Shown: piece by piece, positions 41,784 through 49,277 of the stretch
Position numbering within the stretch: the stretch's first letter is position 1
Layout: each line of letters begins with the position of its first letter
Source of the DNA: AC-37 sp036389295
GTDB taxonomy: Bacteria > Actinomycetota > Thermoleophilia > Solirubrobacterales > Thermoleophilaceae
NCBI GenBank assembly: GCA_036389295.1
Contig: DASVQB010000023.1
Location: 53,280 to 117,279, forward strand
Reading direction: 5' to 3'
Length of the DNA stretch: 64,000 bases
Notes under the pieces: generated by a model
Database searches by the model: none
Told to the model about the DNA's origin: nothing
The model's input: only the letters and a program-made list of their open reading frames with translations
Translations under genes and position numbers: made by a program

Positions 41784-42521
41784 TCACCTGCGCCCCACCC
41801 TTCTGACGCGGTACTGCCTCGCTGTCCTCACCTTGCGTCGGCCGGCGTAGTAGCCGCGCAGCTCGGGCCAGCCGTCGGACACGCCGTCGTAGCCGCTGAG
41901 GCTCCAGCCGACCGGCTTGCCCGTCAGCTGGCGCGTCTGCGGGTCGATCTTCGATCCGTCGCCGTATCCGAGCAGGCCGACGAGGCCGATGACGATGCCG
42001 GCCACGAACCGGATCTCCGAGCCCTCGGTCCGCTCCTCGAGGCGGTGGAACACCTCGACCTTCCGGTCGAACGCGAGCCGGGAGAACGGCGATGCGAACG
42101 AGCCGTTCGCGGCGACCGGGTCGACCTCGAGCGCCGTCCCGTTGAGCAGCTGGGCGACCAGTCCGGACGCGGGGAACTGCGGCGTGGCGGACGGGGTCCC
42201 CACGAAGCGGTCGAGCACGTCGGTCAGCAGGGCCGTGGTGCCGGCCTCGATGCCGCCCGGGTCGTCGCTCGACTGCCCCTGGGCGACCGAGTACTCGTCC
42301 TTGCCGGGGATGACGAACGCCACCAGGCCGTTGAGGGTGTCCTGCACGAGGTCCGACGACTGGGCGAGCGCGTCCTCCAGCCAGCCGCGCTCCGAGAGGA
42401 AGCCGGGGAGCTGCGCCAGGACGGCGAGCGCGCCCGCCAGCCCGGCACGCTCGATGAACGTCCGTCGCGACAGCCCGCTCCGGACGCCCATCCCCTCCGT
42501 TTGCACGTCCTCGCCCCCCAT
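41784..42521 (-). CDS. Gluconate 2-dehydrogenase subunit 3-like, Tat-exported
   Basis: This is the 245-aa small subunit partner of the GMC dehydrogenase. The twin-arginine signal SRRTFIERAGLAGALAVLA lies near residue 18. The family pattern TLNGLVAFVIPGKDEY is followed by FDRKVEVFHRLEE. It probably carries the folded GMC subunit across the membrane. It is 22 bases upstream of the GMC gene on the same strand. Confidence 0.85.
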   Translation of the reverse strand: MGGEDVQTEGMGVRSGLSRRTFIERAGLAGALAVLAQLPGFLSERGWLEDALAQSSDLVQDTLNGLVAFVIPGKDEYSVAQGQSSDDPGGIEAGTTALLTDVLDRFVGTPSATPQFPASGLVAQLLNGTALEVDPVAANGSFASPFSRLAFDRKVEVFHRLEERTEGSEIRFVAGIVIGLVGLLGYGDGSKIDPQTRQLTGKPVGWSLSGYDGVSDGWPELRGYYAGRRKVRTARQYRVRRVGRR

Positions 42522-42568
42522 TCGGTGGGCCGACCCTACCAGCGGGAAAAGCCGGCGGCGCCGGCCTG

Positions 42569-43105
42569 TCAGGTGACGATCTTGAACAGGCCCCAGGCCA
42601 TCAGCGCGCCGGCGCCGCCCATCAGGGCGAGGCCGGCGAGGATGCGGGCGGCCCGCCGGCCGAACGGGGCCGGCTCGACCTCCGGTGACGGCTCGACGTC
42701 CGCCTCGCGGAGCGCCTCGCGCGCGGCCTCGACGCCCGACTCCGGCACGAGGACGTCGCGCGGTCCCGCCGCCAGGAAGTCCGGCACGTCGAACCCGGCG
42801 GACCGCCGGAGCATGCTCGGCACGCCCTCCTCGATCAGCAGGTTCTGGATCAGCTCCGCCTCGGCCTGGTTCCGGCCGCCGGCGACCCGCACGAGCTCGC
42901 CGCGCGTGAACTCCGGCCGGATCTTGCGCGCCCGCTCGTGCGCGTCGCTGCGCGGCCGCTCCGCGCTGGCCGCGCCGGCGTAGACGAGCGGCATCCCGCA
43001 GTGGGAGCAGAAGCGCTCGTGGAGGGGGTAGTGCCGAGCGCAGGTCGGGCAGGCGAGGGGCTGCGGCCCCGCGCTACTCGACCTCGATCGGCTCTTCCTC
43101 GACAC
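42569..43105 (-). CDS. Zinc-ribbon/DUF2007-type membrane protein
   Basis: This is a ~178-aa protein. An N-terminal zinc ribbon (CPTCARHYPLHERFCSHCG) is followed by a DUF2007-like domain (RNQAEAELIQNLLIEEGVPS) and one C-terminal membrane helix (ILAGLALMGGAGALMAWGL). The only usable start, GTG 43105, lies inside the 3' end of the Mec gene (32-base overlap), so the start is uncertain. Co-translation with Mec is likely. Its role is unknown. Confidence 0.65.
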   Translation of the reverse strand: MSRKSRSRSSSAGPQPLACPTCARHYPLHERFCSHCGMPLVYAGAASAERPRSDAHERARKIRPEFTRGELVRVAGGRNQAEAELIQNLLIEEGVPSMLRRSAGFDVPDFLAAGPRDVLVPESGVEAAREALREADVEPSPEVEPAPFGRRAARILAGLALMGGAGALMAWGLFKIVT

Positions 43106-43466
43106 GGCCGTCCGCGATCCGCCAGCCGCGCACCTCCGGCTCGCCGGCGAGGGAGACGATGAGGTACGTCCAGTGGGGGTAGTGGGCGAGGTTGACGTCG
43201 GTCTGCGACGGCTCGGCCGGGCTGCGAGGGTGCGAGTGGTAGACGGCGACGCCGAAGCCGTCGTCGTCGAGCGCGTTGGCGGCGAGCAGGCTGGTGGCGT
43301 CGAGCTCGTACCCGTACGGCGACGCCCTGCGGTTGGACGAGCGGAACACCTCGGCGAGGCGCCCGTCCTCGACGCGCGCGTAGCCGCAGCACTCGTTGGG
43401 GGCGTCCTCGCGCGCGTGCGCGACCAGCTCGTCCCAGTCGGCCCGGGAGATCCGCATGGCGGACAC
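43074..43466 (-). CDS. mec: JAMM/MPN metalloprotease Mec (CysO-cysteine peptidase)
   Basis: This 130-aa zinc peptidase has the complete JAMM signature: Glu in PNECCGY, YHSHP and the Ser/Asp of SPAEPSQTDV. In Mycobacterium, Mec releases cysteine from the CysO-cysteine adduct made by CysM. All partners occur within 5 kb here (cysM 45044-46015, cysO 46807-47079, moeZ 47120-48304), so the same role is very likely. ATG 43466 or 43457 could be used. Confidence 0.85.
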   Translation of the reverse strand: MSAMRISRADWDELVAHAREDAPNECCGYARVEDGRLAEVFRSSNRRASPYGYELDATSLLAANALDDDGFGVAVYHSHPRSPAEPSQTDVNLAHYPHWTYLIVSLAGEPEVRGWRIADGRVEEEPIEVE

Positions 43467-43480
43467 AATACGATCCGCCG

Positions 43481-44068
43481 ATCGACCGCTTCTCTCGCCG
43501 CGCCGCGCTTCGCCTCGCCGCCGGCGGCGCCGGAGGGAGCGCCGCGGCGCTCGCGGCGGCGTGCGGCGGGGACGGCGACCGAGCCGACACGACCCAGACG
43601 ATCAGCCCCGAGCGGCGGCGGGCCGACGCGGCCGTCCTCGACTCGCTGCTCGACCTCGAGCGGACCTCCGCGATCGCGTACGCCGCCCTGCGGCCGCTCC
43701 TGCGCGGGAGCGCCCGGAGGAGCGCCGACGCGTTCCTCGACCACGAGCGCGCGCACGCGCGGGCGCTCGAGCGGGCGCTCGCGGAGCTTCGCGTCGAGCC
43801 CACGCCGCCGCGGCCCGACCGCCAGTACGAGGCCGGCTTCCCGCGGCTGCGGACGGCCGAGGACGCGCTCAGGTTCGCGCTCGACGTGGAGGAGACCCAG
43901 GTCGCAGCCTACGGCGACTCGCTCCCGACGCTGTTCACGCCGGAGCTGCGGGTGACGCTGGGCACGATCCTCGCGGCCGAGTCCGAGCACGCGTCGGTCG
44001 TGCTGGGCGAGCTCGACGAGCCGCAGGCGCCGCGCGCGCTCGTGGTGGGAAGGCCGCCGGAGGCGTGA
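43481..44068 (+). CDS. Ferritin-like Tat lipoprotein, first of pair
   Basis: This is a ~195-aa ferritin-like-domain protein. The N-terminus RFSRRAALRLAAGG ... AAACGG combines a twin-arginine signal with a lipobox Cys. The core helices DLERTSAIAYAALRP, DHERAHARALERA, LDVEETQVAAYGD and AAESEHASVV carry the usual E/H metal ligands. No ATG/GTG/TTG lies in frame at the signal peptide; ATC 43481 is the best candidate, so the start is uncertain. The second copy starts in its stop codon (ATGA). Confidence 0.65.
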   Translation: MDRFSRRAALRLAAGGAGGSAAALAAACGGDGDRADTTQTISPERRRADAAVLDSLLDLERTSAIAYAALRPLLRGSARRSADAFLDHERAHARALERALAELRVEPTPPRPDRQYEAGFPRLRTAEDALRFALDVEETQVAAYGDSLPTLFTPELRVTLGTILAAESEHASVVLGELDEPQAPRALVVGRPPEA

Positions 44069-44700
44069 TGCCGGGCGGCCGCCGGACGCGGCGCGCGCCG
44101 GCCGTTGGCCGCGGAGGCGGCCGGGCGCGGCGCGCGCCGGCCGTGGGCGGCGGCGGCCGCCGGGCGGCCGGCTTCAGCCGTCGCGCCGCCCTCGCGGCCG
44201 CGGCGGCGGCACCCGCGGCCGCCCTCCCCCTCGCGGCCCGCGCCGCCACCGACGCCGAGCGCGAGCGGCGCGCGCTCCGCGCCGCCGTCGCTGGCGAGCA
44301 GCGGAGCGCGGTCGCGTTCGAGGCGATCGCCAACGGCGACCTCCTCGGCGAGGAGGCGACCGCCGCGATCCGCGTCCTCCTCGACCACGCCAAGGCGCAC
44401 GTCGCGGCGCTCGAGCCCGTGTTCCGCGCGCAGACCGGGGAGAAGCCGCCGCTCGCCCCGAGCCGCACCGCCATCCCGGGCCTCACCGGGCTGCGCGGCG
44501 GCCGCGACGCGCTCCGGCTCGCCGCCCGGCTCGAGGAGCGGGCGATCGCCGCGCACCTCGACGCCGTCCGACTCAGCCGAAACTCGGCGCTGCTCAAGCT
44601 GATCGCCGGCAGCATGGGGTCCGACGCACAGCACCTCGTCCTGATCCGCCAGCTGCTCGGCGACGACCCCGTCCCGGCTCCGTTCGAGCGCGGCGGCTGA
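44068..44700 (+). CDS. Ferritin-like Tat-signal protein, second of pair
   Basis: This is a 210-aa homologue of the preceding protein. Residues 1-40 include an imperfect duplicate of RRAPAVG, then the twin-arginine motif FSRRAALAAAAAAP. The helices AAVAGEQRSAVAFEAI, LLDHAKAHVAALEPV and LEERAIAAHLDAVR supply metal-ligand Glu/His residues, and GSDAQHLVLIRQLLG ends the domain. The protein probably acts outside the membrane on metals or oxidants. tatA follows after 25 bases. Confidence 0.78.
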   Translation: MPGGRRTRRAPAVGRGGGRARRAPAVGGGGRRAAGFSRRAALAAAAAAPAAALPLAARAATDAERERRALRAAVAGEQRSAVAFEAIANGDLLGEEATAAIRVLLDHAKAHVAALEPVFRAQTGEKPPLAPSRTAIPGLTGLRGGRDALRLAARLEERAIAAHLDAVRLSRNSALLKLIAGSMGSDAQHLVLIRQLLGDDPVPAPFERGG

Positions 44701-44713
44701 GCCGGCCCGGCAC

Positions 44714-44719
44714 TACCCT
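44714..44719 (+). promoter_or_regulatory. Leaderless-type -10 box of tatA (TACCCT)
   Basis: TACCCT ends six bases before GTG 44726; no ribosome site lies between them. Confidence 0.4.
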
Positions 44720-44725
44720 GACCTC

Positions 44726-45061
44726 GTGTTCAACGTCGGCCCGCTCGAGCTGATGCTGGTGCTGGGCCTCGCGCTGATCGTGCTCGGCCCGCAGCGGCTG
44801 CCCGACGTGGCCCGCTCGGTCGGCCGCGGGATGCGCGAGTTCAGGAGCGCGCTGAACTCGGCGGGCGACGACGACCGCGACGAGGACGCGTACGAGGACG
44901 ACGAGGAGCTCGACGACGAGGACGGCGAGGAGCCCGACGAGGAGCTCGACGAGGACGACGACCTTACGGAGCCCACCGCGGCCGAGCCGCCCGCTGCGGC
45001 TGCGGGGGAGCCGCCCGCCGCGGCCGAGCCGCCCGCCGGCGAGCTACCAGAACGAGGCTGA
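44726..45061 (+). CDS. tatA: Sec-independent translocase TatA/TatB
   Basis: This is a 111-aa translocase subunit. One membrane helix (ELMLVLGLALIVLGPQRLP) with the FGP-like hinge is followed by an amphipathic helix (VARSVGRGMREFRSA) and a long acidic then Pro/Ala tail. The Glu in the GPLELM start resembles TatB more than TatA, so the subunit assignment is open. Its 3' end overlaps the convergent cysM by 18 bases. Position right after two Tat-signal proteins suggests a dedicated arrangement. Confidence 0.82.
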   Translation: MFNVGPLELMLVLGLALIVLGPQRLPDVARSVGRGMREFRSALNSAGDDDRDEDAYEDDEELDDEDGEEPDEELDEDDDLTEPTAAEPPAAAAGEPPAAAEPPAGELPERG

Positions 45062-46015
45062 GTCGAGCGTCGCCTCGAGCTCCTCGAGCGGCTTCGAGTA
45101 GACGCCCGAGCTGAGGTACTTCCAGCCGTCGTCCGGGGCGACGAAGACGACGTTGCCCTCGTCGAGCTCGCCCGCCACGCGCACCGCGATGGCGGCGATG
45201 GCACCGGTCGAGACGCCGACGAACAGGCCCTCCTCCTCGAGCAGCCGCTTGGTCCAGACCACGGCGTCGCGGTTCGAGACGAAGATCTTCCGGTCGAGCA
45301 GGGAGAGGTCGATGATCGGCGGGATGTAGCCGTCGTCGAGCGACCGCAGGCCCTGGACGCCCTCGCCCTGGAGCGGCTCGGCCGCGACGATCTTCACGTC
45401 GGCGTCCTCCTCCTTGAGCCGCCGGGCGTTGCCCATCAGCGTGCCGCCGGTGCCGAGCCCGGCCACGAACGCGGCCACCTCGCCGAGCTCGTCGAGGATC
45501 TCGACGGCGGTGCCGTTGTAGTGCGCGAGCGGGTTGGCCTCGTTGCCGTACTGGTACGGCATGTAGTACGACGAGTCCGCCTCGGCGATCTCGAGCGCCA
45601 TCGCCACCGCGCCGTTCGACCCCTGCTCGCCCGGCGAGTAGACGATCTCGGCGCCGTACATCTTCAGCAGGCGGGTCCGCTCCTCGGTCACGTTGTCGGG
45701 CATGACCACCTTCAGCGGGTAGCCCTTGCGCGAGCAGATCATCGCCAGCGAGATGCCGGTGTTGCCGGAGGTCGGCTCGAGGATGGTCTGGCCCGGCTCG
45801 ATCGCGCCGCGCGCCTCGGCGTCCTCGATCATCGACTTGGCGACGCGGTCCTTGACCGACCCGGTCGGGTTGTAGCTCTCGAGCTTGGCGTAGACCCGGA
45901 CGCCCGGCTTCGGCGAGAGCCGGCGGAGCTCGACGAGCGGCGTGTGCCCGATCGCCTGCACGATGTCGGCGTAGCGGCCCCCGCAGGGGCGATTCTCGAG
46001 ACCCGGCCCGATCAT
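45044..46015 (-). CDS. cysM: Cysteine synthase, CysM type (CysO-dependent)
   Basis: This is a 323-aa PLP enzyme. The PLP lysine is in YNPTGSVKDR, the phosphate loop in SGNTGIS and the C-terminal APDDGWKYLSSGVYS matches mycobacterial CysM, which uses O-phosphoserine and thiocarboxylated CysO. It is on the same strand as moeZ-cysO but has its own promoter (46026-46055), which carries the same 17-base element as moeZ. Confidence 0.88.
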   Translation of the reverse strand: MIGPGLENRPCGGRYADIVQAIGHTPLVELRRLSPKPGVRVYAKLESYNPTGSVKDRVAKSMIEDAEARGAIEPGQTILEPTSGNTGISLAMICSRKGYPLKVVMPDNVTEERTRLLKMYGAEIVYSPGEQGSNGAVAMALEIAEADSSYYMPYQYGNEANPLAHYNGTAVEILDELGEVAAFVAGLGTGGTLMGNARRLKEEDADVKIVAAEPLQGEGVQGLRSLDDGYIPPIIDLSLLDRKIFVSNRDAVVWTKRLLEEEGLFVGVSTGAIAAIAVRVAGELDEGNVVFVAPDDGWKYLSSGVYSKPLEELEATLDSASFW

Positions 46016-46017
46016 CG

Positions 46018-46034
46018 CTTCAGAAAGTGTAGTG
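46018..46034 (-). promoter_or_regulatory. Shared 17-base element over the cysM -10 box
   Basis: On the plus strand the element reads CTTCAGAAAGTGTAGTG and matches the moeZ upstream site (48336-48352) at 15 of 17 positions. It covers the TACACT -10 box, so a bound protein would repress, or it is a conserved core promoter. Confidence 0.5.
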
Positions 46035-46055
46035 CGTCCGCGGGGCGGCGCTCAA
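46026..46055 (-). promoter_or_regulatory. cysM promoter
   Basis: On the complement strand, TTGAGC (46050-46055) and TACACT (46026-46031) are separated by 18 bases. The -10 box ends ten bases before the ATG. Confidence 0.55.
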
Positions 46056-46087
46056 GGGCCGTCGAGTGACGTTGCGCACGCCCGCGG

Positions 46088-46786
46088 TCAGCGCGGGCGC
46101 TCGCCGGCGGAGAGCGGCTCGACCGGCGGGACCCGGCCGTAGTCGGTCAGCGTCGAGGTCATCTTCACCTCGGCTCCCTCCACCGACAGCTCCACGTCGT
46201 AGCGGCGGATGCGTCCCAGCGAGTCGACGCAGACGACCACGGGCGCCTTCAGGCCGCGCAGCTGGTCGGGGACCTCGCCCTCGCGCCCCGCCTCGACCCG
46301 CTGGATCACGCGGTCGAAGTCGAGGTCGCCCTCGTAGCAGCCGCTCTCGTCGCCCCTCCTCACGTCGACGACGTCGGTGCCCAGGTACTTCAGCGAGTCC
46401 GTCGGGTTGTTGGCGACCGGCGACTGCGCCGACTGCGGGAGGGGGCTGTAGCGACCGGACGTCCCACGGCGGACGTACTCGTCGGACCCGTCCGAGAACA
46501 TCTGGATCGTCTCGCCGCCGGAGCCCATCGACAGCCGGACGCGGTCGTGCTCGAAGTCGACCAGCGCCTCGCCGCGGAACGTCGTGCCCCGCGGACCTGT
46601 GATCGACGAGTCGAACCGCATCCGGGCGGTCTTCGCCGCCTCCGTCCTCGCGACCGCGACGCGAAGCGCCTGCGAGGACTCGCCGTCGCCGCCCCCGCCC
46701 CCGTCGTCGCCGCCGCAGCCCGCCAGCACGGCGCAGGCGGCGATGCCCGCGGCGAGCGCACGACCGGCGGGCGAACGGGTAGGCAC
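46088..46786 (-). CDS. LppX/LprAFG-like lipoprotein
   Basis: This is a 232-aa lipoprotein with lipobox LAGC and a poly-Gly spacer after it. The mature part is a single beta-rich domain (TTFRGEALVDFEHDRVRLSM, GETIQMFSDG, VKMTSTLTDYG), as in actinobacterial LppX/LprG-type lipid-binding lipoproteins. It is 20 bases downstream of cysO and probably co-transcribed, a link not expected from cysteine synthesis. Confidence 0.75.
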   Translation of the reverse strand: MPTRSPAGRALAAGIAACAVLAGCGGDDGGGGGDGESSQALRVAVARTEAAKTARMRFDSSITGPRGTTFRGEALVDFEHDRVRLSMGSGGETIQMFSDGSDEYVRRGTSGRYSPLPQSAQSPVANNPTDSLKYLGTDVVDVRRGDESGCYEGDLDFDRVIQRVEAGREGEVPDQLRGLKAPVVVCVDSLGRIRRYDVELSVEGAEVKMTSTLTDYGRVPPVEPLSAGERPR

Positions 46787-46806
46787 GGCGGACCGGACCC
46801 GAGCCG

Positions 46807-47079
46807 TCAGCCGCCGGCCATCGCCGGCAGGATCACGATCGTGTCGCTCTCGCCAACCGGCGTGTCGAGGCCGTCGAGCACCCGGACGTCCTCGTCGTTC
46901 AGGTACACGTTGACGTAGCGGTTGAGCTGGCCGTCGTCGGAGAACATCTGGCGCTCGGTCCCCGGGTGCTGCTGCGCGAGCGCGCGCAGCACCTCGCCGA
47001 CCGTCCCGCCGTCGGCGGCGACCTCCTTCTCGCCGCCGGTGGCGTTCCGCAGCACCGGTGGGATCTTGACCGTGCTCAT
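46807..47079 (-). CDS. cysO: CysO, MoaD/ThiS-type sulfur carrier protein
   Basis: This is a 90-aa ubiquitin-like sulfur carrier ending in ILPAMAGG. The C-terminal GG is adenylated and turned into a thiocarboxylate by the MoeZ-like protein encoded 40 bases upstream, then delivers sulfur to CysM. TVKIPPVLRNATGGEKEV is the typical start. It is the middle gene of moeZ-cysO-lipoprotein. Confidence 0.9.
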   Translation of the reverse strand: MSTVKIPPVLRNATGGEKEVAADGGTVGEVLRALAQQHPGTERQMFSDDGQLNRYVNVYLNDEDVRVLDGLDTPVGESDTIVILPAMAGG

Positions 47080-47119
47080 GCGCGCGGCAGCGTAGCCGCT
47101 GGCCGGCCCGCGCGCACGG

Positions 47120-48304
47120 CTAGCCCGCGCAGAAGGCCTCGTAGTCGGGGAACACGCCCATCTCCTCCTCGGAGATCGAGTCGGGGTCCCGCGAGCAGAT
47201 CGGGCAGTCGGGGTCGCGGCGGACCTTCAGCTCGGTGAACGTCGCGGCCAGCGCCTCGTACAGGAGCAGGCGGCCGATCAGCGGCTCGCCGGCGCCGGTC
47301 ACGAGCTTCACGACCTCGGTCGCCTGGAGCAGGCCCATCACGCCGGGCAGCACGCCGAGCACGCCGTTGGCCCCGCACGAGGGCGCGAGCTCCGCGGGCG
47401 GCGGGGTCGGGTAGAGGCAGCGGTAGCACGGCCCCTCGTACGGCGCGAACACCGAGAGCTGGCCGTCGAACCCGAGGATCGACGCCGAGACGACCGGGAT
47501 CCGCAGCCGGACCGTCGCGTCGTTCAGCAGGTACCGCGTCGGGAAGTTGTCGACGCCGTCGACGATCACGTCGTAGCCCTCGACGATCTCCATGATGTTC
47601 GAGGCGTCGAGCCGCGTGCGGTACTGCCTTACCTCGACCTCCGGGTTGAGGGCGTTGATCGCCTGGGCGGCGGTCTCGACCTTCGGGACGCCGACCTGGT
47701 CGCTGCGGTGGATGATCTGGCGCTGGAGGTTCGAGACGTCGACCACGTCGTCGTCGACCACGCCGATCGTGCCGACGCCGGCGGCGGCGAGGTAGAGGGC
47801 TGTCGGCGAGCCGAGCCCGCCGGCGCCGAGCAGCAGCACCTTCGCGTCGAGCAGCTTGAGCTGGCCCTCGAGCCCGACCTCCGGCAGCAGCAGGTGGCGC
47901 GAGTAGCGGCTCTTCTGCTCGGGGGTGAGCGAGCGCGGCGTCTCGACCTCGTAGCCGCGGTCCTTCCAGAGCGTGATCCCGCCGTTCATCGACGCGACGT
48001 CCTCGTAGCCGAGCAGCTCCTTCAGAGTGTGGGCCGCGAGCGCCGAGCGCTGGCCGCTCTGGCAGTACAGGACGACCGGCTGCGACTTGTCGCCGGCCTT
48101 CCCCTCGATGCGCGACTCGAGGTAGCCGCGCGGCACGTGGACCGCGCCCGGGATGTGCGACTCCTCGAACTCGTGCTGCTCGCGCACGTCCACGAGCAGG
48201 GGGGCGCGGCCGTTGCCGTTCGCGAGGCCGTCGTGGACCTCGCGGGGATCGACCTCCCGGATCTGCTCCTTGACCTGCCTTATCAGCTCCGCGCCGCTTG
48301 GCAT
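47120..48304 (-). CDS. moeZ: Rhodanese-ThiF sulfurtransferase/adenylyltransferase (MoeZ-like)
   Basis: This is a 394-aa fusion. The N-terminal rhodanese (residues ~18-115) has the active loop YCQSGQRS; the C-terminal E1-like ThiF domain has LLLGAGGLGSPTALYLAAAG, the Arg-finger region SNLQRQIIH, and zinc cysteines CYRCLYP and CPIC. It activates CysO with ATP and transfers sulfur. In mycobacterial MoeZ the rhodanese is at the other end, so the domain order here is reversed. ATG 48304 lies about 40 bases after its TACACT box. Confidence 0.87.
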   Translation of the reverse strand: MPSGAELIRQVKEQIREVDPREVHDGLANGNGRAPLLVDVREQHEFEESHIPGAVHVPRGYLESRIEGKAGDKSQPVVLYCQSGQRSALAAHTLKELLGYEDVASMNGGITLWKDRGYEVETPRSLTPEQKSRYSRHLLLPEVGLEGQLKLLDAKVLLLGAGGLGSPTALYLAAAGVGTIGVVDDDVVDVSNLQRQIIHRSDQVGVPKVETAAQAINALNPEVEVRQYRTRLDASNIMEIVEGYDVIVDGVDNFPTRYLLNDATVRLRIPVVSASILGFDGQLSVFAPYEGPCYRCLYPTPPPAELAPSCGANGVLGVLPGVMGLLQATEVVKLVTGAGEPLIGRLLLYEALAATFTELKVRRDPDCPICSRDPDSISEEEMGVFPDYEAFCAG

Positions 48305-48335
48305 CTGCGAACTCCCCTAAACCGGATCGGCTTTA

Positions 48336-48352
48336 CTTCAAAAAGTGTAGCG
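48336..48352 (-). promoter_or_regulatory. Shared 17-base element upstream of moeZ
   Basis: The plus-strand sequence CTTCAAAAAGTGTAGCG includes the -10 box TACACT (48344-48349, complement). It is nearly identical to the cysM site at 46018-46034. ACTT-N4-AAGT within it is a perfect short palindrome (48335-48346). Confidence 0.5.
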
Positions 48353-48418
48353 GCCCTGTCGCGCCGCGTTCTGAGCGGCGGCCGGCCGGTCTTCCCGGCT
48401 CGGCGGAGCATAGAAAGT

Positions 48419-48452
48419 GAAACGGGGCGCCGCCGCCGCGGCGCCCCGTTTC
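48419..48452. terminator. Strong GC hairpin between divergent genes
   Basis: A perfect 15-bp stem (48419-48433 with 48438-48452) has a four-base loop. It starts GAAAC and ends GTTTC, so either strand has a short A tract before and T tract after, the form of a bidirectional terminator. It lies between the moeZ start and the SCO1 start, where no annotated gene would need it. The rest of this 300-base gap contains GAGGCA/TGCCTC complementary blocks but no recognised RNA family. Confidence 0.5.
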
Positions 48453-48591
48453 GAGACCCAAGGAGAAAGAAGGAAGCCCGAGGCACTGTCCTGCAGTTGT
48501 CGTTTCCCGGTGCCGCTTGCCTCACCCCCGTCATCGGCTCCTCGCGAGAGGGGGCGCATCGGGTCTTGACACCATCTTTCGCCAGCCGGCC

Positions 48592-48597
48592 TAGGCT
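48592..48597 (+). promoter_or_regulatory. Leaderless-type -10 box before the SCO1 gene (TAGGCT)
   Basis: TAGGCT ends six bases before ATG 48604. A perfect TTGACA at 48566-48571 lies 20 bases upstream, slightly long for a spacer. Confidence 0.4.
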
Positions 48598-48603
48598 GGC
48601 CGG

Positions 48604-49209
48604 ATGAGCCGAACGCTCCTCGCAGCGCTCGTGGCGGGCACCGCGCTGGCGCTCGCGGCGATAGTCGTCGCCGCCGACCGCGCCGGGGACGCCGCGTCCG
48701 GCGACGGCGCGTCGCCGACCCGCTTCGAGGGTGGCCTCATGCCGGCGGGCGTGCGCGCCCCGGACTTCTCGCTCGAGGACGAGCGCGGCCGCCCGGTCTC
48801 GATGCGCGCGTTCCGGGGCCGGCCGGTGGTGGTGACCTTCCTCTACGCGACCTGCGAGGACACCTGCCCGACCACGGCCCAGCAGGTCCGCGGCGCCCTC
48901 GACCTGCTGCGCCGGCCGGTGCCGGCGCTCGCCGTGTCGGTCGACCCGCCGCGCGACACCCCCGCCCGCGCGCGCGAGTTCCTCGCGAAGTACGACCTCG
49001 CCGGGCGGCTCCGGTGGGCGCTCGGGTCGCGGGCGGAGCTCGGCCCCGTCTGGCGCGGGTTCGCGATCCAGCCGCAGCTCCCGCACGCGGAGCACCAGGC
49101 GCGGATCGTGCTCGTCGACGGCGACGGGATGCAGCGCGTCGGGTTCCCGGCCGACCAGGCGACCCCCGAGCGCCTCGCGCACGACCTCCGCGAGCTGGGG
49201 GCGGGCTGA
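48604..49209 (+). CDS. SCO1/SenC-type copper protein
   Basis: This is a 201-aa membrane-anchored thioredoxin-fold protein. The N-terminal signal anchor LLAALVAGTALALAAIVV precedes the copper/redox motif TCEDTCPTT (CxxxC) and the conserved His in AEHQARIVLVD. Its likely role is copper delivery to cytochrome oxidase or thiol redox outside the membrane. A SpoIIM-like protein gene follows on the same strand. Confidence 0.86.
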   Translation: MSRTLLAALVAGTALALAAIVVAADRAGDAASGDGASPTRFEGGLMPAGVRAPDFSLEDERGRPVSMRAFRGRPVVVTFLYATCEDTCPTTAQQVRGALDLLRRPVPALAVSVDPPRDTPARAREFLAKYDLAGRLRWALGSRAELGPVWRGFAIQPQLPHAEHQARIVLVDGDGMQRVGFPADQATPERLAHDLRELGAG

Positions 49210-49277
49210 GCGTGCCGGCCGGTCCACGGCCCCGTGCCGGTCTCACGCGCGGCCGGCTTCGTGCCGATCCAACCCGG

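Noticed and set aside
48419..48570. A known riboswitch or SRP RNA upstream of moeZ or the SCO1 gene
   Set aside because: Conserved cores of the families I know are absent; only a strong hairpin and short complementary blocks are seen.
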